Shown here: in pieces, positions 50,120 to 62,532 of the stretch
Numbering within the stretch: the first letter of the stretch is position 1
Layout: each line of letters starts with the position of its first letter
Assembly (NCBI GenBank): GCA_026027325.1
Contig: JAMSLZ010000004.1
Span: 992,001 to 1,056,000, forward strand
Direction of reading: 5' to 3'
From: Actinomucor elegans
Taxonomy: Eukaryota > Mucoromycota > Mucoromycetes > Mucorales > Mucoraceae
Length of the DNA stretch: 64,000 nucleotides
Notes under the pieces: model-generated
Told to the model about the DNA's origin: nothing
Database searches by the model: none
The model's input: the letters and a program-made list of their open reading frames with translations, nothing else
Made by a program: the position numbers and the translations under genes

Positions 50120-50560
50120 TTAATGATATCACCAACAATGTTCTTGAGGAGTACAAAAAGCTTTCAGGTTTTGAATAAGAACAGATTATTAGTCTACATG
50201 AGCATGTCGAATTTCATTAGGTAATATTGGCTTCCTTTGGATATACCAAAGTCGACAGCCACTAAAGTCATAAACCATTAGGAAGAAAAAGGAGCTGTCG
50301 TAAACAAATTTCGGATCGGAAGGCTGGAGAAGTTATTTGATACTGCAAGTGAGTTTTGTGTAGGAGCTCACGAAAAGAACCCTTCGAATCGTACAGCCAT
50401 TTCACAATTGAAAGATGGAAGCATCAGCATTAGCAAAAAGATATTTACCTTGTACATCAACAGAATGGGGTTTTATTCTTTTATTCCTATTCAAAAGCCT
50501 AGTATAAGACCTCATTACAAAGAAAAGAGACTGCAATGTTACCTTGACAAAGTAAAGTAA
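50120..50560 (+). pseudogene. Decayed Tc1/mariner-like transposase, N-terminal part
   Basis: The translated remnant has the layout of the helix-turn-helix region of Tc1-type transposases: an EQIISLHEHVEF helix, ILASFGYTKSTATKVINH (recognition-helix-like), then NPSNRTAISQLKDGSISISK, FTLYINRMGFYSFIP and KPSIRPHYKEKRLQ, which precede the catalytic domain in the family. It is broken by in-frame stops (50176, 50206 region, 50279) and a frame change near 50250, and the DDE catalytic domain is absent after the TAA at 50558. Assignment rests on pattern memory. No terminal inverted repeats were identified. Confidence 0.55.
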
Positions 50561-50725
50561 ATCAAGGAAACGTAAAGCCAGTTTTTATCTCAAACCCTTT
50601 TGAAGCATCTCTTAATTAATTAAACTTGAATTTATCCAATATTCGTTTTTGTACTTGTTTTATTACAAAATATATGGACATAGCCTCTGTTTATGTATAA
50701 GAATATGATGTACTATCGAGAACAC

Positions 50726-53043
50726 TTAATCAATCTTGACGTTTTGGTAAATCTTGCGAACAAATTGAATAGCTGCTGTATGGCCAATGAAGCCTATGAT
50801 ATAATGAATCAGTACTATCCCTACACCATTGCACTTCCTATTACTTACCCAACATACAGAACATGCCTAATGATAAGATCGCGGTATAACCAAAATAGAA
50901 ACTGGTTTGGAACATACCCGTCATCCTATTAAGATTGATGATAAGTAAAGCAATAATTCATTACATGACAAACTTACTTTGTTTTCACCATAAAGTAATA
51001 TATAGAATAAAGATAAATGTAACCTGCAGCAGAAGCACAAGTCATAAAACTCACCCAGTGCCTATATAATAGTTAGTCCTAGTCCGACTAAAAGATAAAG
51101 CATCCTTACCAACGATGGTCTTCGGAATTCAACAAAAAGTAAGTACTGACAATAGACACACAAGCGCTCACTATCAATAAGATAATAAACACTAGCAGCA
51201 TAAAGCCATAGACATAATAAATCTTGTAAGTCCAAAAGGATGTAAAGATAAAGTAGATCTCGATAAAGATTGAACCAAAAGGTAGAATACCACCCAGCGC
51301 GACAATCATTAAAGGTTCAGCATACCAGACCTTTTCAGGTATGGGTCGAGGAATAGGGTTGACACGACAAGGGAAATCAGGTTGACTTGCCCAGTTACGG
51401 CCTACAATAGTGCCCAGCAAGGTCAATGGGAAACATAAGAATACCCAAAGTGCTACAATGGACAATAAGGTATAAAACGAAATAGCACGCGAGCTCGAAT
51501 AGTAGATGGCTAAAGCATTGATATAACCTCCAATTAAAGAGACAGCACCAGGCCATAAACTGGCAGTCATAACTACTGTCTTGACCCATTCCTTACCACC
51601 ATAGCGTGCATAATAACGTGCACTTGTATATCCTGCCACAAACGACGTTAATGCATAAAGAAAGATGGTAGCTGTAAGGATTGTAGCACGTTCAGCATAG
51701 AGATCGCCTAGAATGGTATATAGAATAATGACACCCGACAAAATGACTAATTGAGATCCTGTTCCCATAAGTGCAGACATTAACATTAAGCGAGGAGGTT
51801 GACGGAAAACATCGCCATGTACCTGCTTCCAACCATATTCATCACCCAAATCTCGGTCCTATAGCAAAATTTAGAATTGATACTACACTAGACTCTTTTT
51901 TTTTAACTTACGAAATCGGTAAGGCCTTCTTCACGATCATATCTTGTAAAATCGCGCTTGACAGTTCTTAGGAGAATAACAGATACAAGACCAGTTAAAA
52001 AGAGCACCATCATAAAAGAACTGAAAATCGAAAGCCAATGCACCTAACCATAATAGAGTTTAGATTATCTCTCAGGATCACTTTTATAACCCTACCTTGT
52101 GTTCAAAGAAATCGGTTTCCAATAAGCTATCAAATCGATCCTCAAAGGCAATATCAGTTGGATTCCAATCAACAGAGTAAGTAAACTCCAATTCCAATGA
52201 CTTTTGGTTGTATTTCAACTCGACAGGGCTAGCATGCTGTAAGCTGACCGAAATAATCTATAAAAGATATGAATCAGCTCCTTTTGTATCCTTTATCTAT
52301 AGACAATTTCTATCTTGCCTGGTTTCTGTTGTATTCAATTGCGAAGCTTTTATGTGTGTAAACATAAAGAGGCTTAAAGTGTGGATCGTCTTCTCGGGCC
52401 TCTTTACCTTCATCTGCATTTCTTCCAACAACACCGCTCACAGGCAAATCATCTATAACAGGGTGAATATTAAAACAATTCTTTCTAATAGATTCTTACC
52501 AATGAACATTGTATACCAATACTGGTTATCTACTGCATATCTTAAAACATCCACGTCTTTAGAATCCAAAGTCTTCTTACAGTAGGGTTGATTTGCCTCG
52601 TTCTCTATGATCATATCAAGGTTACCGAATGGTTCATTTTGAAGGAATGATATACTTACTTAGAAATTTGATAGGGATACCAGAGTATACCAAGTCCATG
52701 CCCTGAAGAGCTTCACCTAATGTCTCGTGATGATGCTGTAATGAATGAGCGCCTTGACAAAAAGGCAGCTGATAGTATGGATATGTTTCTTGTCTGTTAT
52801 TCAAAGGCCCAACTGTATTCATCCAAACCACCACCTCTTCTCCTTCTTTATACTACAACGTATGCCATAAGTAACAAGCTCAGATACGCGCTACTTGAGA
52901 GCAAGAACGCGCAAATAGTTAGTATAGTTTACCAAATGATTGTGTTCATCTGCGAATAATGTTTCTGTCAAGAATAGTAGTGCAATGAACAAACTAGATA
53001 ATATTTTATGTTTTGCTCGTTGTTTACTCCAAGAGAGTTTCAT
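50726..53043 (-). CDS. TM9SF1-like nonaspanin, endomembrane protein 70 family (10 exons, 604 aa)
   Basis: A nine-TM protein of Golgi/endosomes involved in sorting and adhesion. Exons (minus strand): 53043-52933, 52852-52660, 52604-52500, 52452-52319, 52257-52096, 52043-51912, 51858-51110, 51061-50978, 50925-50849, 50793-50726. Signal peptide about 1-31, then [22 protein letters not shown] and [14 protein letters not shown] typical of the luminal domain. [14 protein letters not shown] begins the first TM helix, followed by [14 protein letters not shown] and eight more helices (PWPG-like segments, [19 protein letters not shown]). The C-terminus [12 protein letters not shown] carries the KxD-type Golgi-retention signal. 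The pattern is closest to TM9SF1 (606 aa in human). Intron 4 (52318-52258) has a GC donor. The TM9SF promoter lies in only 122 bp before the stop of the next minus-strand gene. Confidence 0.94.
52258..52318 (-). other. GC-AG intron in the TM9SF gene
   Basis: On the minus strand the exon ends CAG and the intron begins GCAAGA, ending TTTTATAG (61 nt, phase 0). No GT donor exists between the conserved exon sequence and the in-frame TAG nine bases into the intron. CAG/GCAAG is the known consensus of the rare GC-AG class. Confidence 0.85.
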
Positions 53044-53165
53044 TATAATAAAACGGTTTATATACGAATGGAGAAAGAGATAATAGCAAAGCAAACTATA
53101 GTCAGCAATAAAGAAACAGCAGAAATCAAATTCATTCTCAGTGTATTTAAACGCTTTAATTGAGA

Positions 53166-54652
53166 TCACTTGGCAAAATCCATCGCACTCTGAGGTCTTG
53201 TAGATATATCCATGGCGCTACTTACGCTTTGTGATCTACTAACATCCATCGCTATCTCACTGGGGCTTGTTTCCATTACACTAATATTTGGGCTTTCTGT
53301 ATCCATTTCGCTTTGAATTGGAGTTGTATCCATTGATTCCTGCTCTATTTGCTGTTGAGTATCAATAGCCATCTTGTCTACGGGCTCCACTGCTTCATCC
53401 ACGTTTAATGCATCGGTCCACCTTCCATCTTCCACACCGTGTAGTCTACTGCTCCATCTTGTAGGGGCTGGCTTGCTAGCAGGAGGAGCTTTGTTTCTTT
53501 TTCTTGGTCCTTCCACTTGGTCCTGGTCTTCCTCTTCAAACTCGTCATCTTCATCATCTTCGTTACCAAATATTGCTTCATCATAGTCATCATAGTTGTA
53601 TCTAACACGTTCAGTCCTTCCTCCTGATCTTAAAGTAGTAGGTGTAATGTTGATTTCCACAGGTATCAATTTACGTATCTCTGCTCTTTCCTTTTGAATC
53701 CTTTTACGCTCTTCATTATCTGCCAATTCGTATATATTCTCCGTAATAACCTTAACCAAAGCCTTTTCTGCTCGGCTTGTCGAAGCAGATAATTCCTGTA
53801 CGAGTTTCTCCAAATCTTGACGATTCTTGCAAACTGTTTCCCAATCGAATCCTGTTTTCAACTGTGTTCTTTCTCTCCAAATCCAGCAAGATTCTGTAAT
53901 TGGCATTAGTATATATCTATGAAATAAGTCGATTTTTTTTTCTTTACCTCCAAACTGCCAATAAGTTCTCTTTTTGCTATCGATTCCTATAGGATAAGAT
54001 CGAATAGGGTTGTATTCATTCTTACGTGTATTACTGTTGTGATATTCTATGATAGATCGAACTGCTTGACTGTCGTGTAATTGCCATTCTATTAACGAGT
54101 GTAATATGTACAACTACAAAGATGTTAAACAGTGATACACGCGTTGTTTTTTTTTTTCCTTTCAAAGCATACCTTGATATCAGGTGTAAGTGTATTAAAG
54201 TTTTGCTTGATCAAAGGGTTCACTTCAAAATCTATTTCAAACGCCTTCATCTTTTCTGTCACTAGTTGCTGTAAAGATATCTTGAAGGACCTGACGTTCT
54301 GTTTTAGTAGCCATCCATATATAAGCAGCATATCACAACTACATACTCGATAGGGTGTTTACGATTCAATGTATTTCCGAGAGCAGCGCAAATAATTCTA
54401 TGTACAAGGTCGCTCTCTTCTTTCTGAATCTCGTCTTCTAAATTCTATATTTTGTTTGTCAGATGATGATACTGCCGATGATCTAGATCTAATATCTACC
54501 TGTGGTGTAAATTCAGGCAGTTTATAAAAACTAGGTGCAATCTCAGTCTGTTGCGAGTTAAAGAAACAAGAAAAAGCATACACAAAAGCAATTTCCCATT
54601 GTTGAAAAGCGTTGAATTCAAATGGAGTAGGTTGCTGTTGCTGTTCTTGCAT
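53166..54652 (-). CDS. DDT/WHIM-type chromatin remodelling factor, RSF1/CECR2/Itc1-like (5 exons, 424 aa)
   Basis: Likely an accessory subunit of an ISWI-class remodeller in the nucleus. Exons (minus strand): 54652-54500, 54444-54343, 54298-54173, 54113-53948, 53893-53166. The N-terminal half has a DDT-like helical bundle (about 12-75: FNAFQQWEIAFVYAFSCFF, LPEFTPQNLEDEI, LVHRIICAALG) and a WHIM-like segment (LYILHSLIEWQLHDSQAVRS, about 128-147; PIGIDSKKRTYWQFGESCWI, about 168-187). A helical region with ERKRIQKERAEIRKLIP follows. The C-terminal 170 residues are disordered: an acidic block with many Asp/Glu near residue 290, Pro/Lys, then Ser/Met-Asp-rich repeats of the IAMD/SAMDIS type. The last intron (53947-53894) is exactly 54 nt with no stop, so it would read through as 18 extra residues if retained. 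Exact orthology (RSF1, CECR2 or Itc1) is not resolved. Confidence 0.8.
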
Positions 54653-56411
54653 TACTTGTTAATATAAGAAGAAGAAGAAGACTATCTTGGTGAAAAAGTT
54701 TTCAAATTCAATAGCCGTCATCTTTCCTTTATGCGTTGGATATTTAGACGCGTTAATTTCAAATATCGCGTTTCTTATGAAATTTATATAATAAGATACA
54801 TACTAGTTGTAGCGGTTCAATAGCTATCAAAACCCAACAGTATAGCAATCATAGCTGTCAAATTTCGAAATAGGACAACGAGAGCTGTTAAGCCTCGGGT
54901 AATAGCAACGAGAACAGTCAAAACGTTAGGATATATCAGCTCACAGAAATCTACAGCTTGATACATAGCAGTACACAGTAACTTATACTAACTATAGGCA
55001 TGTATATACTCGAGTAATTAGGGCGATCCGTCAAACAATGACAAAAAGGTATGTATCACATTGTTATGCTGATTTTCTTGCCTTTTCATTGGCTGTCAAA
55101 ATTTCAGTAGTAGATATATATATTATTTGGGTTTAACTCAGGATTTAAAACGTGAAAAACGATGCATACTTAATAATTTAGTTCTTTTTGAGCTTTCTGA
55201 AGCAGATATATATACATGCACAAGAAGAAGTATTGGCTTATATGTGTTTGTAATGCTCATAATATAGTTTTAAATGAAAGAGCCTATTTACACTGCTAGG
55301 GTGCTTTTTGTTTGGGTACAGCATTTAAGAAAAAATAAGCTACTCATGCAATCAACAAATCTGGTATAGCTGCTGCTGCTACTTGAAGATAAGCAAGGAT
55401 ATTAGATAGATCTGCTTAATAGTATACAAAGATCCAAATCGAGTTTAATGACAATAGCAATGTACCGTTTTTATTGATATCCTGTTAACAGCCTTTGGTA
55501 TCAAACTTCGAGCCCCTAACCTAATGGAAGTACTCTTAAAACTAATGTATAAATACTTTATTGAATGTCAGGAGATGGGATAAATAAGAGGTAAGAACGT
55601 TGATATAATTAGTGAATTTAGCGTTGTAAATGAAAAGATAGGACTGTTATGGCAATATTGGTAGCTCTGTCAAGATTAGAGAAGCTACTTTTTAGTTTGA
55701 TAAATATGTATATAAATATGAACGCATGCAGTAAGTTCCTCAGTTTCTGCATGCTAGATTCATTACATATCCTTTAAATGATGCAGAAAGAATACACACC
55801 TATTGTAAACCCAAGTAAATATGTTTAATCAAGCCTCATTTCATAAAACCTTAGGAAATAATCATCCATATAGATATATCTGATGAGCAATAGATCCCAT
55901 GGTAGATTCCTGTCAAACGTACCATCTAATTGCTATTCCATACCCAGAATAGGCTGCTGTAACTATTAATACCGCAATCTGACTAAAATATCTTTGTTCA
56001 TCAAGGTACATTAGTTCAATGACAATTTTTATTAGCCAAATTGCCAAATAGCTATACGCTTCTTTGGTAACATACTTCGTTTTTAGATGTAGGCATATCC
56101 AAAGAAAACGCCGCTAATGTATCCATCTATTTGTGTAGAGTGCAGTTGTATAGCTACATGACAAAAATCAAAAGAATCTATTACGATCATTAAAGTGCAT
56201 TATTGTCCTTGGACCTAAAGAACAGACAGTTAAATCTTCGCAGCTAAATGTTGCCATACCCGTGTCAAAACATATGCTCATGTAGCATACTGACTTTAAA
56301 ACATATCTCAACTCTATTCAATCGCCAGTAGTCTACGGAAACCTCGAAAAAACTTGTACGATCATTACAAAGAGCCACTCTTTTATCAAATATAAGAGAA
56401 ACTTGTTTATT
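54653..56411. other. Intergenic, AT-rich
   Basis: No supported gene over 1.76 kb. There is a GAA/AAG run directly upstream of the minus-strand gene (54664-54680), and degenerate short repeats TAGC/TGTCAAA around 54810-54930 (ATAGC-GTCAAA pieces repeated four times). Confidence 0.5.
54815..54935. repeat. Degenerate short tandem motif (about 30 bp, four copies)
   Basis: Four diverged copies of a unit containing ATAGC(T)...TGTCAAA/TGTTAA occur at intervals of about 25-35 bp between 54815 and 54935 (for example GCTATCAAAA, AGCTGTCAAATT, AGCTGTTAAG, ACAGTCAAAA). The match is weak, and the unit boundaries are approximate. Confidence 0.3.
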
Positions 56412-57867
56412 TTAGCCAAACTTTCTGTTTTCAGTTTGTTGGCGACCTATTGTAAACAACAATACACAGCCAATTACTAGAAGAGAGCCAAGTCCTTTGT
56501 AGGTAGTGAAGCCTAAAAAAAATTGCTGCAATTAATATCAAAGTGATGCCGCTTTTTATATAACTTACACTGTGCTGGGTCGGTTTCACAATACCAAGAA
56601 TCACTAATGATATAGATCAAGACAGCTCTTAAGCCTTGTAGTATACCGGTAGCCACCTAGCCAAATCGTATTAATATAACTATGGCTATTTTCCGTATAA
56701 ATGATACATACACTGCCAGTCCTATCAATAAGTTCATAATAGTTCCACGAATGTGAAGCATTTGCAATAACAACCAACAGATACGTGAGCCAAACAGAAG
56801 TCATTGAAGTGCCTTGCTTGATCTGGATTAATTGATCAAATCTTGGTAACGTATATAGGGCTATCCAAACCAAGGAAATAATAGATGTGTAAATGCCCGA
56901 GTAAAAACAAATACGAGCAGGCAATGGAGGGGGTTTTTGTTGAGACATGATATAATCAGAATAGACATAGACACAAGCTATAACGTATATTGAATAAGCA
57001 AGCATTTTTACTATAGATATATCCATAACTTACAATAAAAGAATGTGCCTCCCAAAGTCATTAAAGTGCCAAACATCAATAAGGTAGTCGTAGTATCATC
57101 GTTATTGTTATCATCAGAGGTAAAGTTACCCATTGAACTAAGAGCTAAGCCAGCACTTGTACCAAAGATAGCAAACCATTGTAATTTCGATAATGTTCTT
57201 TTCATAAATAACCAAGTCAACATAGCACACCATATCACTACACTACTATAGATGACTTGATACATCTTTTATAAAGAGTATTAGTTCTAGTAAGGTATGC
57301 AGTCTTCTCTCTCTCACTATCAATTACCCCACTGCCAACAATAGCAAATCCAACAGTAACACAAAAGTTCGCAAATACATCTAATACAGCCAGCTTGATG
57401 ACTGAGAGATGGGGTATAGGGCCTTCTTCATAATGGTCTTTGATAGGTGGATCATCCTCATTATGATTATCATGGCTGTTTATTTGTACCTAACAATTCA
57501 CGTCAAGAATTTTTTTTTTCGATCACAGTTGTATACTTGTTTACCATATTCATATCGTTTGCTTGATCTAAATGATCTTCTTGATTCACTCTACTATAAC
57601 CTTTTTGTTTATTTCTTAATAATACAGGAATAATCAAACCAACTAATACCATCCCCAGATATTGTGCTAGCTGTGCTAAATAACTGTCACCCGCTTCAAA
57701 GAAAAAAAAAATCGTTAGTTCACTCTAGTGTTGCATACACCAAGAATATGTTTACTGGCAGCTCCATGATAAAATATCCACTGCGTTCCAAGCGTAGTAC
57801 ACAGCCCTGTCACTAGAAAAGAGACTTGATGAAAACCAATGTACAATGTCTCGGTACTGATGTTCAT
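56412..57867 (-). CDS. SLC35/DMT-superfamily transporter-like protein (7 exons, 374 aa)
   Basis: Probable multi-pass carrier of the drug/metabolite or nucleotide-sugar transporter superfamily. Exons (minus strand): 57867-57741, 57693-57545, 57489-57328, 57265-57034, 56977-56712, 56656-56569, 56512-56412. About nine to ten hydrophobic segments: GFHQVSFLVTGLCTTLGTQW (1), YLGMVLVGLIIPVLL (2), VLDVFANFCVTVGFAIVGSG (3), YQVIYSSVVIWCAMLTWLF (4), WFAIFGTSAGLALSSMG (5), LLMFGTLMTLGGTFFY (6) and further helices to YKGLGSLLVIGCVLLFTIG. The GSGMYQVIYSSVVIWCA segment is characteristic of SLC35-type carriers (the GS-Y-x4-R/SSVV helix). A charged cytosolic loop (DNHNEDDPPIKDH) lies between helices 2 and 3. 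No ER-retrieval KKxx end. Substrate cannot be inferred. Confidence 0.78.
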
Positions 57868-59199
57868 CCTTTAGAAATGTATAAAAACGATTAACGGGGT
57901 TTGGGAACAAGAAAAGGGAAAAAGGAAAAACCACAGCAAACATAAAATTTATACTAGAGCTTATTTCAAAAGTTGGATAAGAATATAAGCTTGCTTTTTC
58001 TCCTATTAGGAATTAATTATAATGAAAGCTTACTTTAATGATACTTGTCAACTCTTTCCGAGCACAGTGGTACTTTTGTGTTCGCGCATAAGAGTTACTC
58101 ATGCTTGATGTAAACTAAAGATACATTCTTTGATTTCCTTTCATCTGAGTGATAAACGCGTTATTTAACTGTAAATGATCACCTTCAGTACTACCTTATA
58201 ATAACCAAATCATTGTTTATATATGAAGACAACAGTTATTCATCTAAATATGATAATTTTGTGGATTATATAGACAATGAATCAAATAATTTATGTAACC
58301 CACAAGTAAAATCAAATGATACAGCCTTATTTTACATCATTAAGCGTGTAACTGGATTCGATATCATTTATATTAACTCCTGTATTATGAAATGGCAATT
58401 TAACTAGTACTTTTGATACTTAACATCGGTAGCCAATCATCAAGCAATACGCAAGTGATAAAAAAGCCGGTATCCAATAAAACGCCTTTAACTTAATATA
58501 AAAGTTCTCTGCTCCAATTTTTGATAAGTTTGACTGGAAATTTAACTTTAGAAGCGTAATTTGGAACTGAAGTATATCTCATACGATTAACCTTTTTTTT
58601 GATAGCAGACATAGTAAAATACTTACATCATTTGATATACAATAAAATGTTTCTCAGATTCTGTTAACATAATGTACATTTATATAGACTGTTTTATAAT
58701 GAAGAATGAATCTTGAAGTTATTAAAAATGATTTTTTTTTATCATTTACAATAAACTAAAGGTTGAATGAATCCTCGTTGGAACTACATAAGGCCATCGA
58801 TAATAATCAGATCATTAATAATGGTCCACCCTCCCACCCATGACTTTGACGTTCAAAGCAAATCAAAGAATGTATATGCTATAAGTTTACAGTTGAATTA
58901 TTGAATGTTCTGATTGTTATTCATCATCATCATCCACACTACAACTAACTCCGAACACCAATCAAAACTGCTTAAAAATTAAACCTCATTTAAAAGATGC
59001 AGGGTATAAGCATCCGGTTTGATATGCGGTGGTAGATTATCCGCTCTCAAGAATGATTCGATATTATTGGCTTTTAATGTGACAGATTAACTTGCCCTGT
59101 TACTAAGGCTTCGGGGTCCATAACCAACAAATTTTTTTGGGAAAAGGCATCCTCTTTTTTTCTGTTTCTTTTGAATCGTTCATTACATTATATATAACA
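57868..59199. other. Divergent intergenic region (SLC35-like and MSS51 promoters)
   Basis: The two flanking genes are divergently transcribed. No gene is supported within the 1.3 kb. The 130 bp before MSS51 contain T runs and a TATATA tract at 59190-59196, directly before the ATG. Confidence 0.5.
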
Positions 59200-60647
59200 A
59201 TGAATAGAACCTTGAAACAGTTAGTGCCAGCTTCTCGCCAGTTGTTGCAAACTCGTGCTGTGGCCCAGTTAACAACCGCCAGACATGTGCAAAGACGCTT
59301 ATTGACACAATCAGCTATTCGACCTATTTCTTTCAAGGGTCTTTTCGCAGCTAAACAAGAAGTTCCCGAGAAGAAGTTGATATTGGAACAAGACGATTTA
59401 TTTCATGTATTATCTCAGTCACCTTTACCTGCCATGAGAGATCGAGCTGCTATTATTAACAAGTATGGTGTCTGCCCTGTATGTGATACACATCATCCAA
59501 AGGATGAGAAAAAGCACCCTGTTTTCGACTGTCCTGATTGTGGTCACCCTACACATTGTTGTGAAGAGCATTATCTACAAGGAAAGGCTGCTCACCAAGA
59601 AAACTGTGCTATTTTACGTGAAATGAACGAGGATGACCATGATTTACGTTCGGGTAGACCCATGCGTGAATTTGAATTTCCTAGTAAGTGCAATTTGTAT
59701 CAGCTAGCTTTTTTTTTTCTATTGTTCTAACATTTGATTCCAGGTGCTCAAGGCTTTGATGAAGCTGTCAATATGGCAAACTGGGATGTTTTCTTTTATA
59801 CCCGTACTTTCCCTTCTATGGATTCTGATAGATCGATGCGCCATGTGTCCAAATTATTAACCTATCCTTTAACTATTGCTTCCGTATTGCATCAATCCAG
59901 TCCTTATAAATATGGTGAGCAAGTGACAGCTGAAGGCATGAGATCCATTGCAGGTAAAGATTTATATCTTGTTGAATGGAATTGATAACTAATACCTCTT
60001 GAATCATAGCCCTTAGAACTGTCTTGTATCCTCAAAATCAATTGAACAATGACGCTCATTCACAAATTCGTACAGATACCATTAATGTCTACTTGGTTGG
60101 TGCTCGCGCTGAAGCTACCTTGCCTCCTCATATCTGGCTTCAATTGGCTTACCTTTTCCCTGCTACACCATTCCATATCCACTTTGTTGGTCCTGATGCT
60201 TTGGCTGCTAACCAAGTGCCTCATACAAAATCCGTCAACGAACGCTTGTTCTTTACTTATGATAATGCCATGTATCACGATTATCATGAAACTATCGAAA
60301 AGTTTGATCCTTACACTGACTTGTTCTTTATGTTCTCCCCTGGTATTGGTCATGATGAAGCCCGTGAAGGCTGGAAGATGTCTATTGAAAAAGCATTGGA
60401 GACCAAGTGTCCTATCTTTGTCACCGGCTATGATGAAGCTGATATGAAGAATGATATCGAAGCAGTTGAACAAGACTATCAAGGTGAATTTGATTGGGTT
60501 CTGAAGCCTAGTGTCAATGAATTCCGTAGCTTGAAACGAGATGTGAATTTGATGGACTTGAGACAAACCATCTTTGCAAATTATGGTATTTGGGGTATTC
60601 GTGGTAAACGTTACGATGTCGTCCACGATCCCGAAAACAATGAATAG
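59200..60647 (+). CDS. MSS51: Mss51, mitochondrial COX1 translation/assembly regulator (3 exons, 443 aa)
   Basis: In yeast, Mss51 activates COX1 mRNA translation and holds newly made Cox1, coupling synthesis to assembly. Exons are 59200-59683, 59744-59953 and 60010-60647. The first 45 residues form an Arg/Gln-rich mitochondrial presequence without acidic residues. A zinc-finger/heme-regulatory block follows at about 90-132: CPVC, DCPDC, and CCEEHYLQGKAAHQENC. Two of its Cys-Pro pairs correspond to the heme-sensing CPx motifs described for yeast Mss51. The rest matches the family: NWDVFFYTRTFPSMDSDRSM, LTYPLTIASVLH, HIHFVGPDAL, FFMFSPGIGH and TGYDEADM, ending in FANYGIWGIRGKRYDV. Length agrees with yeast (436 aa). 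An upstream in-frame ATG at 59137 would add 21 hydrophobic residues; 59200 gives the better presequence. Confidence 0.95.
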
Positions 60648-60679
60648 ACTTCCTTATATATCATGTACATATTATTAGT

Positions 60680-60685
60680 AATAAA
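60680..60685 (+). promoter_or_regulatory. Poly(A) signal AATAAA of MSS51
   Basis: AATAAA lies 33 bp after the stop codon at 60647, preceded by TA-rich DNA. Confidence 0.5.
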
Positions 60686-62532
60686 AAGCGCGCATTTTAC
60701 TTTAATACAAAAGCCTTTGATTCGCTGGAATTATTCAACGAAACTTGCATGTTTCGATTTGATAGTGTGTTGACTGTTGATTTTCAAATCGCTTTCCCTC
60801 TCAAGCACTGATTTGTACTATGAAGAAAGGTTGTAGACATAGAAAATTAATGAATGGGTTACCGTTAGCGACGAAAAGTCTCTTCGAAAAAGGGGTAGAT
60901 TGCGTAAAAATGCTGCTATGGCTCGATAAACTTCTGATAATTTGAACACTCTTAATTTGCTAGCTAGAAGACCCGGTTAAATTTGATAACTCGGGCCCTG
61001 TTCGCTTTTATGCGTCAAAGAAAGCATCTATAATGAAGTTGAAATATACCAAATAAAGTTGTGTTGTTAACAATGATTTTAAACCGTCTTTAAGGCCCTA
61101 AAAGAATGAGGCTAAAGGTATGCCACCGCCAACACGCCATGGCACTATGGGATGTTATCGATATTCATTGGTTGATATGAAACGAAAAAAATGAATCCAT
61201 CACATGCCAGCTCAGAAAAATTCAGTAGCTCTATGTTGATTAAGATAATATAGCTTATATGTAAACTTTTAAACTCCTTATTTAATGAATGATTTCAACA
61301 TACCATTTTGCATTATCGTGTAAATGTTAACTCAGGTTTTGTAAAGACCTTTCAAAATTTACTAAAGAAATGTCGTATAACCGAATGGAAATATCCAGTT
61401 TGGCAGAAAAATAATATAGGCTCTTGCTTCATTAGAATACCTTCTTTCACACAAAATAACGATACCATCTTACTTGATTATTTTCAAAGACTTCGATCGT
61501 GCCTCCAAGGTAAGTAAAGCATTAAAAATACGTCAACTTTGGTACATTGCAAGTCAAGAGAAGCACAGCCAATATTACTATGGAAATGGATGGTAAACGA
61601 TCGTAGTAGAGATGAATTGTAAATCCTATCTTGAGTATATTACTACATGTTATACCCCAACCATAGCGAATCCGTATCTAATTGGCGCAATGCCAATGTA
61701 GAATAGGTAAGATAATTACTCGTTTGAAAGCAAGTAGTGAAGCTAGATTCTCTTGTATCAACTCATGGCACGGTCAACCATTTCGAGGAAATAACATAGT
61801 TAAGTATATGTATTAGAAATTACTCATTGTAGTTGATAGTGGGGGTATATATTTTGTTACTATTCGAAATGATACGATTTATTTTAAGTAACAGTTGTTC
61901 TTATTCAGAGATTGCAAGAAATAAATCATATACTCTTGATTCGATCAGGAACTAATTGAATTTTTTATAGCTAATTTTTGGATGATCTACTCTTGCCTTG
62001 GATGTATCAGATTTACAAACTGTTCCATACATTTTTTTTTCCATACTGCATATGTATAGCTTAATGTCTTCCAAATGATTGTTATAATCATCTGTTGTCT
62101 GTAAAAGGTCGCTATTAAAACTGTAGCTCGATGTCAATCCTCTTGAAACGGTCCCAGTTACAAAGAATTTTTTTTCAGATAGTATACTATAGCATCCATA
62201 CTAATCCATTGTGAATCCAAAATTTCGATTTGAACAGTAATTTCTGTATGACTGGTATATTTGTGGTATATATATATATTCCACCCATTAGAAAGCAATA
62301 GTTTCTAAATAGCCATAGTTTTTATAATAATCAAGAAAGACATAGTGAGTGCAAGTTGTTCAAAACATCTCAATCCATAGATATAACTCGATGTTCTTCC
62401 AGTTTTCCTTCTACATAGGAAGGACGCAATAGCTCCAATTGCTTCAAACTGGGAATGAATGTATGTAACAGATAGAGACTGTAGTAGGTAATACATCAAG
62501 CCCATATTAAATTTAAATACTTAAGCGCTGGC

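Noticed and set aside
50693..50932. 79-codon frame on the plus strand
   Set aside because: It is antisense to the last two exons of the TM9SF gene, whose C-terminal [12 protein letters not shown] is clearly coding on the minus strand.
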